Shown piece after piece: positions 21,061-30,802 of a stretch of 64,000 bases of DNA. Every line of letters begins with the position of its first letter. Within the stretch, counting starts at the first letter, position 1. The position numbers and the translations under genes were made by a program. Origin of the DNA: Pleurodeles waltl (taxonomy: Eukaryota; Chordata; Amphibia; Caudata; Salamandridae); NCBI RefSeq assembly GCF_031143425.1, contig NC_090447.1, positions 26,688,238 through 26,752,237 on the forward strand, given 5' to 3'. The notes beneath the pieces are model-generated. The model saw nothing but the letters and a program-made list of their open reading frames with translations, made no database searches and had not been told where the DNA came from.

Positions 21061-22200
21061 AGAGTATACTTCAGTGGGTCAAAAGTGGGAGAGAAGATCT
21101 AAAGAGCCCAAGGAGAGTGTGAAACAGGAGAGAAGGGAAAGAAAAGAAATAGGGAAAAAGACAAAGGGATCTTGTGAGTAGATAAGGGGGCAGAAAAGAT
21201 GGACGGAGCAGAGAAGTGGAGGGACAGGTGAAGAGTGGACAGGGAATGAAATTAGAATAAGAAGAAGAGATTGCACATAAAGTCTGGAGAAACAATGATG
21301 ATGAATAGGTGGAGAACTGCACAGAGGAAGGCGAGAGACAGAGGGAGGAGATCTGGAGGGCACGGGGGCATTTAGGGAAGATTTAGGGTAAGAGAACAAG
21401 GGAGGTGGAATGGAGTGAAAGAGGAACGCAGCCTCAGTAGACAAGGTGAGAGAGAAAAATAAAGAATTACAAAAACATTGAAAATGAGGGAGGGAGCAAG
21501 CTAGAGAAAAGAAAGGAGAGAGGAAACAGTGAGAGGGGAAAAGGGGAGGAGAGAGATGAGGGTGCGGAGAGAGAAATATCAGAGACATACCCCCCACAGC
21601 CCAGCTCCTTCTCCTATCACTTGTTGGCTTTGTGCGTGTCGGCCTATGCTGCATTTTGGCTAGGTTGGCACTATAGAAATACCACATACATACATTCATT
21701 CATACATACATACATACATACAGAGGATGTGGACAGCTACACAACGATACTATAGTAAGAGACAGAAAGAGATAACTTACAGATTCAGAGACGATGTGGG
21801 GGTTAGTGGGACAGAATAGGTGAGGAAAAGCAGGTGGGAAGGTGAAAGGACAAATAGGAGTTGAGAAACAGACTGAGGGCAAGGGGAAGAGCGAAGGAGA
21901 AAACAATACAAGTGGTAGGTGGGAAAGGAAGAGACAAAGCAGATGTGGAGAGCAGCAGGAGAAGGACATAGAGAGGAGATAGAGAGAGGAAGAGAGGGCT
22001 GAGTGCAGAGGAGAGAAAGAGCCGGTGAGACAACGAGGGTGACGGAAGAGGAAAGTGTGAGAGACAAGTAGGCAGGGAAGGAAAAGGGAAGAGTGAGAAG
22101 CGAAAGAAAGGAGGACGGGGAGCTGGAGAAGAGGTGAGAAGAGGGGTGAGAAAGGAGTGAGGGGAGGAGACAGAAGAGAGAGTAGATGAGAGAGTCCATC
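21060..22200 (+). repeat. Purine-rich (GA) tract, about 1.1 kb
   Basis: The plus strand is dominated by A and G in irregular GAGA/GGAAG blocks on both sides of a short L2-like tail and CATA repeat (21640-21722). The three minus-strand frames here are open mainly because purine-rich complements lack stops. Similar purine-rich DNA recurs at 39640-40050 on the far side of the minisatellite locus. Confidence 0.75.
21640..21722 (+). repeat. LINE/SINE 3' tail with (CATA)n
   Basis: GGCACTATAGAAATAC is followed by about ten CATA/CATT units. This resembles the 3' end of L2/CR1-like elements, whose tails end in GCGCTATAAATA plus a short tandem repeat. Only the tail is recognisable. Confidence 0.45.
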
Positions 22201-22404
22201 TACACTGATCCCCCTTCGCTGCCACCTCTGGCTCTCTGTTGCACTCTCACCCCTCAGAGTTCTTCCCCTCCCCATCCTTCCCCCTCCACAACATGCTCCC
22301 TCCTTCCTCTGACCGGAACCATCCCTCTTTCTCATGTTTCCTCTTTCTGTTTCCTGTCTGTGAAACGAGAGAATGGGCGCAGGAGGGTCAGAGAGGCAGG
22401 AGGT

Positions 22405-25320
22405 GGAGGAAGCAGGGGGTGGAGGGGATGAGGCACTGAGTGGACACAGGAGGGGTGAGAGGTGAAGGGAGGTGGGAGAAGCAGGGGGTAGAGGGGATGA
22501 GGCACTGAGTGGACACAGGAGGGGTGAGAGGTGAAGGGAGGTGGGAGAAGCAGGGGGTAGAGGGGATGAGGCACTGAGTGGACACAGGAGGGGTGAGAGG
22601 TGAAGGGAGGTGGGAGAAGCAGGGGTAGAGGGGATGAGGCACTGAGTGGACACAGGAGGGGTGAGAGGTGAAGGGAGGTGGGAGAAGCAGGGGGTAGAGG
22701 GGATGAGGCACTGAGTGGACACAGGAGGGGTGGGAGAAGCAGGGGGTAGAGGGGATGAGGCACTGAGTGGACACAGGAGGGGTGAGAGGTGAAGGGAGGT
22801 GGGTGGGAGAAGCAGGGGGTAGAGGGGATGAGGCACTGAGTGGACACAGGAGGGTCAGAGAGGCAGGAGGTGGAGGAAGCAGGGGGTAGAGGGGATGAGG
22901 CACTGAGTGGACACAGGAGGGGTGAGAGGTGAAGGGAGGTGGGAGAAGTAGGGGTAGAGGGGATGAGGCACTGAGTGGACACAGGAGGGGTGAGAGGTGA
23001 AGGGAGGTGGGAGAAGCAGGGGGTAGAGGGGATGAGGCACTGAGTGGACACAGGAGGGGTGAGAGGTGAAGGGAGGTGGGTGGGAGAAGCAGGGGGTAGA
23101 GGGGATGAGGCACTGAGTGGACACAGGAGGGGTGAGAGGTGAAGGGAGGTGGGTGGGAGAAGCAGGGGGTAGAGGGGATGAGGCACTGAGTGGACACAGG
23201 AGGGGTGGGAGGTGAAGGGAGGTCGGAGAAGCAGGGGGTAGAGGGGATGAGGCACTGAGTCGACACAGGAAGATGAGAGGCGAAGGGAGGTGGGAGAAGC
23301 AGGGGGTAGAGGGGATGAGGCACTGAGTGGACACAGGAGGGGTGAGAGGTGAAGGGAGGTGGAGGAAGCAGGGGGTGGAGGGGATGAGGCACTGAGTGGA
23401 CACAGGAGGGGTGAGAGGTGAAGGGAGGTGGGTGGGAGAAGCAGGGGGTAGAGGGAATGAGGCACTGAGTGGACACAGGAGGGGTGGGAGGTGAAGGGAG
23501 GTCGGAGAAGCAGGGGGTAGAGGGGATGAGGCACTGAGTCGACACAGGAAGATGAGAGGCGAAGGGAGGTGGGAGAAGCAGGGGGTAGAGGGGATGAGGC
23601 ACTGAGTGGACACAGGAGGGGTGAGAGGTGAAGGGAGGTGGGAGAAGCAGGGGGTAGAGGGGATGAGGCACTGAGTCGACACAGGAGGGGTGAGAGGTGA
23701 AGGGAGGTGGGAGAAGCAGGGGGTAGAGGGGATGAGGCACTGAGTGGACACAGGAGGGGTGAGAGGTGAAGGGAGGTGGGTGGGAGAAGCAGGGGGTAGA
23801 GGGGATGAGGCACTGAGTGGACACAGGAGGGGTGAGAGGTGAAGGGAGGTGGGTGGGAGAAGCAGGGGGTGGAGGGGATGAGGCACTGAGTGGACACAGG
23901 AGGGGTGAGAGGTGAAGGGAGGTGGGAGAAGCAGGGGGTAGAGGGGATGAGGCACTGAGTGGACACAGGAGGGGTGAGAGGTGAAGGGAGGTGGGAGAAG
24001 CAGGGGGTAGAGGGGATGAGGCACTGAGTGGACACAGGAGGGGTGAGAGGTGAAGGGAGGTGGGAGAAGCAGGGGGTAGAGGGGATGAGGCACTGAGTGG
24101 ACACAGGAGGGGTGAGAGGTGAAGGGAGGTGGGAGAAGCAGGGGGTAGAGGGGATGAGGCACTGAGTCGACACAGGAGGGGTGAGAGGTGAAGGGAGGTG
24201 GGAGAAGCAGGGGGTAGAGGGGATGAGGCACTGAGTGGACACAGGAGGGGTGAGAGGTGAAGGGAGGTGGGTGGGAGAAGCAGGGGGTAGAGGGGATGAG
24301 GCACTGAGTGGACACAGGAGGGGTGAGAGGTGAAGGGAGGTGGGAGAAGCAGGGGGTAGAGGGGATGAGGCACTGAGTGGACACAGGAGGGGTGGGAGGT
24401 GAAGGGAGGTGGGAGAAGCAGGGGGTACAGGGTATGAGGCACTGAGTGGACACAGGAGGGGTGAGAGGTGAAGGGAGGTGGGTGGGAGAAGCAGGGGGTA
24501 GAGGGGATGAGGCACTGAGTGGACACAGGAGGGGTGAGAGGTGAAGGGAGGTGGGTGGGAGAAGCAGGGGGTAGAGGGGATGAGGCACTGAGTGGACACA
24601 GGAGGGGTGAGAGGTGAAGGGAGGTGGGTGGGAGAAGCAGGGGGTAGAGGGAATGAGGCACTGAGTGGACACAGGAGGGGTGGGAGGTGAAGGGAGGTCG
24701 GAGAAGCAGGGGGTAGAGGGGATGAGGCACTGAGTCGACACAGGAAGATGAGAGGCGAAGGGAGGTGGGAGAAGCAGGGGGTAGAGGGGATGAGGCACTG
24801 AGTGGACACAGGAGGGGTGAGAGGTGAAGGGAGGTGGGTGGGAGAAGCAGGGGGTAGAGGGAATGAGGCACTGAGTGGACACAGGAGGGGTGGGAGGTGA
24901 AGGGAGGTCGGAGAAGCAGGGGGTAGAGGGGATGAGGCACTGAGTCGACACAGGAAGATGAGAGGCGAAGGGAGGTGGGAGAAGCAGGGGGTAGAGGGGA
25001 TGAGGCACTGAGTGGACACAGGAGGGGTGAGAGGTGAAGGGAGGTGGAGGAAGCAGGGGGTGGAGGGGATGAGGCACTGAGTGGACACAGGAGGGGTGAG
25101 AGGTGAAGGGAGGTGGGAGAAGCGGGGGGTAGAGAGGATGAGGCACTGAGTGGACACAGGAGAGGTGAGAGGTGAATGGAGGTGGGAGAAGCAGGGGGTT
25201 AGTGAGAACAAGGCACTGAGTGGCAAGGACATGACTGAATGGCAGGGGGTGGGGGAAGCAGGCGGTAGAGTCAATGAGGTACTGTATGGTCGAGAGGTAG
25301 GGAACTGGATGGCCATGGAG
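22405..25320 (+). repeat. 69-bp minisatellite, about 42 units
   Basis: Basic unit: GAGGCACTGAGTGGACACAG, then GAGGGGTGAGAGGTGAAGGG, then AGGTGGGAGAAGCAGGGGGT, then AGAGGGGAT. Variants carry an extra GTGG (73 bp), a missing base in the G run, GTCGACACAGGAAGATGAGAGGCG, or GTCGGAGAAG. Similar blocks of variants recur (for example near 23200-23300, 23490-23590, 24680-24780 and 24900-25000), which indicates higher-order duplication. Because 69 is 3 x 23, all three minus-strand frames stay open for up to 994 codons; these are not genes. The last 120 bp are degenerate. Confidence 0.95.
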
Positions 25321-25329
25321 TTAGAATGA

Positions 25330-25334
25330 CTGAG
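25330..25334. repeat. Target site duplication CTGAG, left copy
   Basis: CTGAG precedes the LTR start TGTAGGAAGC. The same five bases follow the right LTR at 38443-38447. CTGAG is also part of the minisatellite unit (GGCACTGAG), showing that insertion was into the array locus. Confidence 0.85.
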
Positions 25335-27260
25335 TGTAGGAAGCTGGCTCTGTATACACTATATCCAAATGAGATGTAGTGTGCACAGAGTCCAGGGGTT
25401 CCCCAGAGCCTTAATAGAGGCTGCAGTAGATAATGCTGATGCTCTCATTTGTGGTAGTGTGGTTGAGCAGTTAGGCTTATCAAAGGGTAGTGCAAAGCAT
25501 TTGTTGTACACACAGACAACAGAAGAAGCACACAATGACTTAACTCCAGACCAATATGATTTTATATAGAAAAATATGTTTTGTTAATTTATTTCTAGAA
25601 CCACAATATTCAGTTTCCAGGTAAGTACATAAAATAAAAGGTAGTTTGCATATATATGATCAGGACTTTGAATAGAATCGACAATGTACCAGTTTTTCTT
25701 AAAATGGCAAAAAGCTATTTTAAAACTGGACTCTGCATTTTTCAAGACTTCCTCTGGGAAAGAAAAGTCAATACAGTCCGGATGCAGGGTGCAAACAGGC
25801 CCAGGTGTGGGGTCCTCAATGCAACTCTATGAGGGGACCCCGGGGGGTCACTCTGGGGCTGCAGACAAGGTCCAGGGGGGCTTCACGGGCAAACCACTGA
25901 CTGGACAGGGGGGAGGGCTGCCTACTGGACGATGCTGCACCAGGGGTCAGTTTCTCCAAGGCCTGGGGGCTGCGAGTGCAGTGGTTCTTCAGACATCGGT
26001 TATCTTTGTCCGGGGCAGTCGCAGTTAGGGGGTCCTCGGGATTCCCTCTGAAGGCGGCGTCGTGGAGGGGTGAAGAGGTCATCCCAAGATAGGCACTTGG
26101 TCGTCGTCGCCTGGGGGTCCTCCCTGGCTAGTTGGGCCACCTGGACATGGGCTGTGGGTGTCTGGTGCAGAGTGGTTAGGACTCACACTTCTGGAGTGAG
26201 GTGGGAGTCCTTGGTTGCTGTTTCCTTTCTTCTTTTCTGGACAGTGCCACTGTCCTCGGGAGTTCTTGGTCCTTTTTGGGGTGCAGGGCAGTCCTCTGGA
26301 GTCGGCCAGAGGTCACTGGTCCCACTGGATGCGTTGCTGGGCTGGTGCAGTTTCCCTGAAGCAGGAGACAGGCCGGTAGGACTGGGGCCAAAGCAGTTGT
26401 CGTCTTCCTTCTTCTCTGCTGGGGTTTTCAGCATAGCAGTCTTTCTTCTTTTTTGTCAGGTCGCCAGGAACCTGACGACTTGAGTTCAGGAAAGCCCTTA
26501 AATACTAAATGTAAGGGTGTTTTAGGGGTCAGAGGGCAGTAGCCAATGGCTACTGTCCCTGAGGGTGGCTACACCCTTCTTGTGCCCCCTCCCTTTGGGG
26601 AGGGAGACACAAACCTAACCCTATTGGTCCCTGTCCTCCAAACCAAGATGGAGGATTCTGCAGGGAGGGGGTCATCTCAGCTCTGGACACCTTAGGGGTG
26701 GTCCTGGCTGGGGGGGGGGTCACTCCTCCCTGCTTTCCCTAATTTTCCTGCCGTACTTGCCACCTGAAGTGTGGCTCTGTCCGGGGGCGGGCAACTCCAC
26801 TAGCTGGAGTGCCCTAGGACACTTTAACCCGAGGCTGGAGCCTTTGAGGCTCACCGCCAGGTGTTACAGTTCCTGCAGGGGGAGGTGTGAAGCACCTCCA
26901 CCCAGGTCAGGCTTTGTTTCTGACCACCAAGAGCACAAAGGTCCTCACCTCAAGTGGTCAGAAACTCATCTGGTAGTAGCAGGCTGCCACAGACTGGTCA
27001 GTCCTACACTAGCAGTTTGGCTAACATACAGTGGGCATCTCTAAGATGCCCTCTGGGTAAATTTTTTAATAAATCCCACACTGGCATCAGTGTGGGTTTA
27101 TTGTGCTGAGAAGTTTGATACCAAACGTCCCAGTATTCAGTGTAGCCATTATGGTGCTGTGGAGTTCGTAATGACAAACTCCCAGACCATATACTCAATA
27201 TGGCTGCCGTGCACTTACAATGTCTAAGAGTTGATTTAGACACTGTAGGGGCATATTGCT
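25335..27260 (-). repeat. 3' LTR of the Gmr1-like element, truncated by the inversion
   Basis: It matches the right LTR from TGTAGGAAGCTGGCTCTGTA to GGGGCATATTGCT at 27260 (right LTR position 37980). The next 462 bp of LTR are missing here, except for about 91 bp found in reverse orientation at 28981-29071. It also lacks part of the block corresponding to 36260-36530 of the other LTR. Confidence 0.85.
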
Positions 27261-28980
27261 TCAGGCACTCCAGAAGTTGTGGTGTGACCAAAAGGCTGCA
27301 GTGGTTGAATTCCAGCCAGGGCAGAAAGTCTAGCTTCTGGAGCCTGTGGCTCCCAGGGCACTCCAGGACAAATAGAGTGGCCCTTACCCAATCTTAGAAA
27401 AGAGGAGTCAGGTTACCTACTTAGTGGACCTGGCCACTAGCAGGACACCCAAGAGGGTGATCCATGTTAACCACCTGAAGCTCTATAATGACAGGGTAGA
27501 CATAACCATGCTGATGGTTACTGATGAAGATCAGGAAGCAGAGAGTGAACCTCTCCCTCACCTCCTCTCAACTGATTCTAAGGATGGGTCAGTCGATGGA
27601 GTTGTCTATTCAGACACCCTCTCTGCCCAACAGCAAACTGCATGAAAGTCCTACAGCAGTATGCTGAGCTCCTTTCTTTGACCCCTGGTCAGACACACCT
27701 GTTTACCGATGATGTGGACACAGGAGACAGTGTACCTGTCAAAAACAAAATATATAGACAGTCTGATCAAGTCAAAGAGAGCATCAAAGTGGAAGTCCAC
27801 AAGTTGCTGGAGTAAGGGGTAATAGAGCACTCTGACAGTCCCTGGGCTAGCACAGTGGTCCTGGTCCCCAAACCCTCATACCAAAGATGGCAAGGGAGAA
27901 ATTAGATTCTGTGTGGACTACAGAGGGCTCAACTCTGTCATGAAGACAGATGCACGCCTCATACCCAGAGCAGATGAACTGATTGATATATTAGGTGGAG
28001 CCAAATTCTTAAGTACCTTTGACTTAACTGTGGGGTACTGGCAAATTAGGGGGCACCGGGAGCAAAAGAAAAGACAGCATTCTCTACACTTGATGGGCAT
28101 TATCAGGTTACTGTTATGCCCTTTGGCTTAAAGAAAGCCTCTGCCACCTTCCAAAGGTTGGCTGGTTTGGAGTCCTTTAGTGCGGCATATCTAGATGATA
28201 TTGCTGTCTTTAGCTCCAGGTGGCAGGATCACCTGGTCCACCTGGGGAAGGTTTTGCAGCCCTTGCAGTCACCAGGCCTCTCTATCAAAGCATCTAAATA
28301 AGGCAGGGCACCGTTGTATACTTGGGCCACCTTGTAGGTGGAGGTCAAGTGCAACCTCTACAACCCAAGATCCAGACAATTCTGGACTGGGAAAACTCCA
28401 AAAACCCATACTCAAGTCAGGGCATTCCTTGTCTTGACTGGATATTACAGGAGGTTTATGAAGGGGGTATGGATCCATTGTGACACACCTCACTAATTTG
28501 ACCTCAAAGAAGATGCCAAAGAAGCTAAACTGGACTCTTGAATGTCAAAAGGCCTTTGACACCCTGAAAGAAGCAATGTGCTCAGCACCAGTTCTTAAAT
28601 CCCCTAATTATTATAGTCAGTTCATTGTGCAGACAGGTGCCTCTGAACATGGGACAGGAACAGTCCTACCCCAGACTAATGATGATGGCCTTGACCAGAC
28701 TGTTGCTCTCATTAGCAGGAGGTTACTCCCCAGGAGGCAGCGTTGGAGTGCCATTGAGAGGGAGGCCTTTGCTGTGGTTTGGTCCCTGAAAAAACTGAGA
28801 ATATACTTGTTTGGTACTCACTTTGTTGTTCAAACTGACCACAGTCCTCTCAGATGGTTTATGCAAATGAAAGGTGAGAACCCTAAACTTTTGAGGTGGT
28901 CCATATCCCTACAGGGAATGCACTTTGGGACTGTCCATGCCAATGCAGATGGCCTTTCCAGGCTGACCCTCTCAGGGGCC
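27261..28980 (+). pseudogene. pol: Gmr1-like pol: integrase tail, reverse transcriptase, RNase H
   Basis: 27261-27645 encodes the integrase C-terminal end (blocks VEFQPGQKV, GPYPILEK and KRVIHVNHLKLYNDR). RT follows directly from about 27650: RFCVDYRGLN at about 27899, KFLSTFDLTVGYWQI at 28003-28047, MPFGLKKASATFQRL at 28116 and the active-site box YLDD at 28188-28199. RNase H spans about 28530-28970 with VQTGASEHG, where the first catalytic Asp is replaced by Gly, plus AIEREAFAVVW and QTDHSPLRW. At least three frameshifts and several stops break it. RNase H ends abruptly in LTR sequence near 28980, so the polypurine tract and about 350 bp of LTR were deleted before the inversion. Confidence 0.85.
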
Positions 28981-29071
28981 CCTGTCCCTAAACCACTGCC
29001 TGTGGCATAGGCATGTCACCCCCTCTAGCAAGCCTTATAGACCTAAGGCAGGGTGCACTATACCACAGGTG
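27261..29071 (+). repeat. Inverted internal block of the Gmr1-like element
   Basis: The block has integrase tail, RT and RNase H on the plus strand, whereas gag, protease and integrase core are on the minus strand. It ends (28981-29071) with LTR sequence in reverse orientation, equivalent to right LTR positions about 37997-38088. Flipping the block back puts this LTR piece next to the truncated LTR at 27260 with about 16 bp lost. It also puts the integrase tail next to the integrase core at 29072. Both joins therefore become sensible only after re-inversion. Confidence 0.85.
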
Positions 29072-30022
29072 ACTCCCAGCCTTCTTTAACAAGTGCCAGT
29101 AGCCCACTTACAGGATGGCCAAACAGAAGCTCAAAGGGGGAATACCCTACTCCCTTCTGTGGCACCTCTCTGTAGGTGAAAAGCAGGAATGGCAGGGCGA
29201 CATCCCATATCCTTTTGAGTTTTTCAGGGAGCCCCATGATCTTGCCCTTCAATGTCTTGTTAAATCTTTCAACAAGTCCATTGGTTTGTGGATGATGTGG
29301 TGCGGTGAACTTATAAGGCACCCCACACTCATTCCACATGTATTTTAGGTAAGCTGACATGAAGTGTGTTCCTCTGTCAGAAACCACCTCCTTAGGGAAA
29401 CCCACTCTGGTACAAGTACCAATTACGGCTTTGGCTACTGCAGGGGCAGTAGTTGACCTAAGGGGAATTGCTTCAGGGTACCTGGTAGCATGGCCCACTA
29501 CTACCAGTATGTATTGGTTCCCTGAGGATGTGGGTGGTTCAAGTGGACCCACAATGCCCTTTCAAAGGGGACCCCCACCACAGGAAGTGGAATGAGGGGG
29601 GCCTTTGGATGGCCACCTGTCTTGCCACTGGCTTGACAGGTGACACAGGAGCTACAAAACTCCTTTACTTTCTGTGACATATTGGGCCAATACAAATGGT
29701 TTACAAGACAGCTCCATGTTTTGGTTTGTCCCAAATGCCCAGCTAGAAGGATGTCATGGGCCAATGTAAGGATAAACTCCCCAAACTCCTTAGGCACTAC
29801 CACTCTCCTAGTGGCACCAGGTTTTGGATCTCTGGTCTCAGTGTAAAGAAGTCCACCCTCCCAATAGACCCTGTGGGAGCCACTGACATCTCCCTTTTCC
29901 TGTGCAGCAGCTTGCTGTCTCAGGCCTTCAAGAGTGGGACAAGTCTTTTGTCCCTGGCACAGCTGTTCCCTTGAGGGTCCCTCTGGGCCCAAGAGCTTTA
30001 CCTGGTAAGGCTTCAGCTCCAT
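29058..30022 (-). pseudogene. pol: Gmr1-like integrase, zinc-binding and catalytic core
   Basis: Two overlapping minus-strand frames. Frame 30022-29501 has the zinc-binding domain (HDILLAGHLG, then CSSCVTCQ). Frame 29552-29058 has the catalytic core with SDRGTHF (Asp59) and NGLVERFNK (Glu95), exactly 35 residues apart. The first acidic residue falls at the frameshift between the two and is not clearly kept. The frame stops at 29058 where LTR sequence begins, which marks the inversion join. The enzyme would insert the cDNA into host DNA; this copy is broken by the frameshift and lacks its tail in cis. Confidence 0.85.
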
Positions 30023-30325
30023 GGACTCAGTTTCCTCAGGGGATAAGACAATATCCTGGGAAGAGAGGCTGTTACTTTTGCTGAGCAGAGGCTGGTCCCC
30101 CAGTGCTCTTACCTTTTCTCTTGGAAGGTTGTGCCATTATTCCAGGCTCCAACACTTCTTTTTCACCCTATGCTCTGCTCTGTGCTCTTGTTTTTACACA
30201 CACCAGTTCAGGAATTCCCAGCATGGCTGCATGGGTTTTTAGCTCTACCTTAGCCCATGCTGAGGAATCCAGATCATTTCCATATAAGCATTCCACTGGA
30301 ATTGCAGGAGAGACCACTGCCTGTT

Positions 30326-30643
30326 TCAAGCAGTAACCCCTCCCCATTCCAAAGTCACCATAGCCATGGGATGGACCTTAGTTACATTGTCAGCATTGGT
30401 GACTGGATATGTTTGTCCAGCCAAATACTGTCCTGAGGAAACCAGTTTCTCTGTCACCATGATGACACTGGCACCTGTACTCCTCAGGGCTTCTACCTTT
30501 GTCCCATTTATCAAGAACTGCTGTCTATATTTTAGCATATTAGGCTGCCAGGCAGCTAGTGTGGCTATATCCACCCCACCGTCAGAGATTAGTGTAGCTT
30601 CAGTGTGACCCCTGATTTGCTCTGGGCACACTGTTGATCCCAC
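30326..30643 (-). pseudogene. pol: Gmr1-like retropepsin-type protease
   Basis: The minus-strand 105-aa frame includes GTKVEALRSTGASVIMVTEK, the region of the aspartic protease active site, with Ser in place of the catalytic Asp of the usual D(T/S)GA. It then has GQYLAGQTYPVTNADN. It lies between the gag zinc knuckle and integrase, as expected for Gmr1-like order. Loss of the Asp predicts an inactive enzyme. Confidence 0.7.
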
Positions 30644-30675
30644 CTGGAGACTGGCTATTCCAGTACTAACTGACA

Positions 30676-30730
30676 GGCCTTGTCTCCAGTTTGGTGTCCA
30701 TGCTGTCTACAGTTGTGACACCAGGCCTTC
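30676..30730 (-). pseudogene. gag: Gag zinc knuckle (CCHC-like)
   Basis: The minus strand encodes KAWCHNCRQHGHQTGDKACQ, with Cys-x2-Cys-x4-His-x6-Cys spacing. This is a nucleocapsid-type knuckle with a longer last loop than the canonical x4. It is separated from the rest of gag by the solo LTR at 30803-34409. Confidence 0.65.
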
Positions 30731-30802
30731 TTGGGATCAAAGTTGTTTTCCTTGTACCCATTTGTCGACTGTGAAGAGGCTCGGGCCTGGAAGAGGCTGG
30801 CC

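Noticed and set aside
21079..22836. Leu/Ser/Pro-rich 'membrane-like' minus-strand frames (206 and 378 codons)
   Set aside because: Translation of polypyrimidine sequence gives Ser/Leu/Pro/Phe runs that mimic membrane segments; there is no start context or domain.
22332..25316. Very long minus-strand open frames (up to 994 codons, three overlapping) with Pro/Ser/Leu-rich repeats
   Set aside because: They lie in a minisatellite whose unit is 69 bp (a multiple of 3) and whose complement lacks stop codons. All three frames stay open at once, so this is an artefact and not a protein.
22405..25320. CRISPR-like regular repeats
   Set aside because: Units are contiguous without unique spacers, and the genome is clearly eukaryotic.
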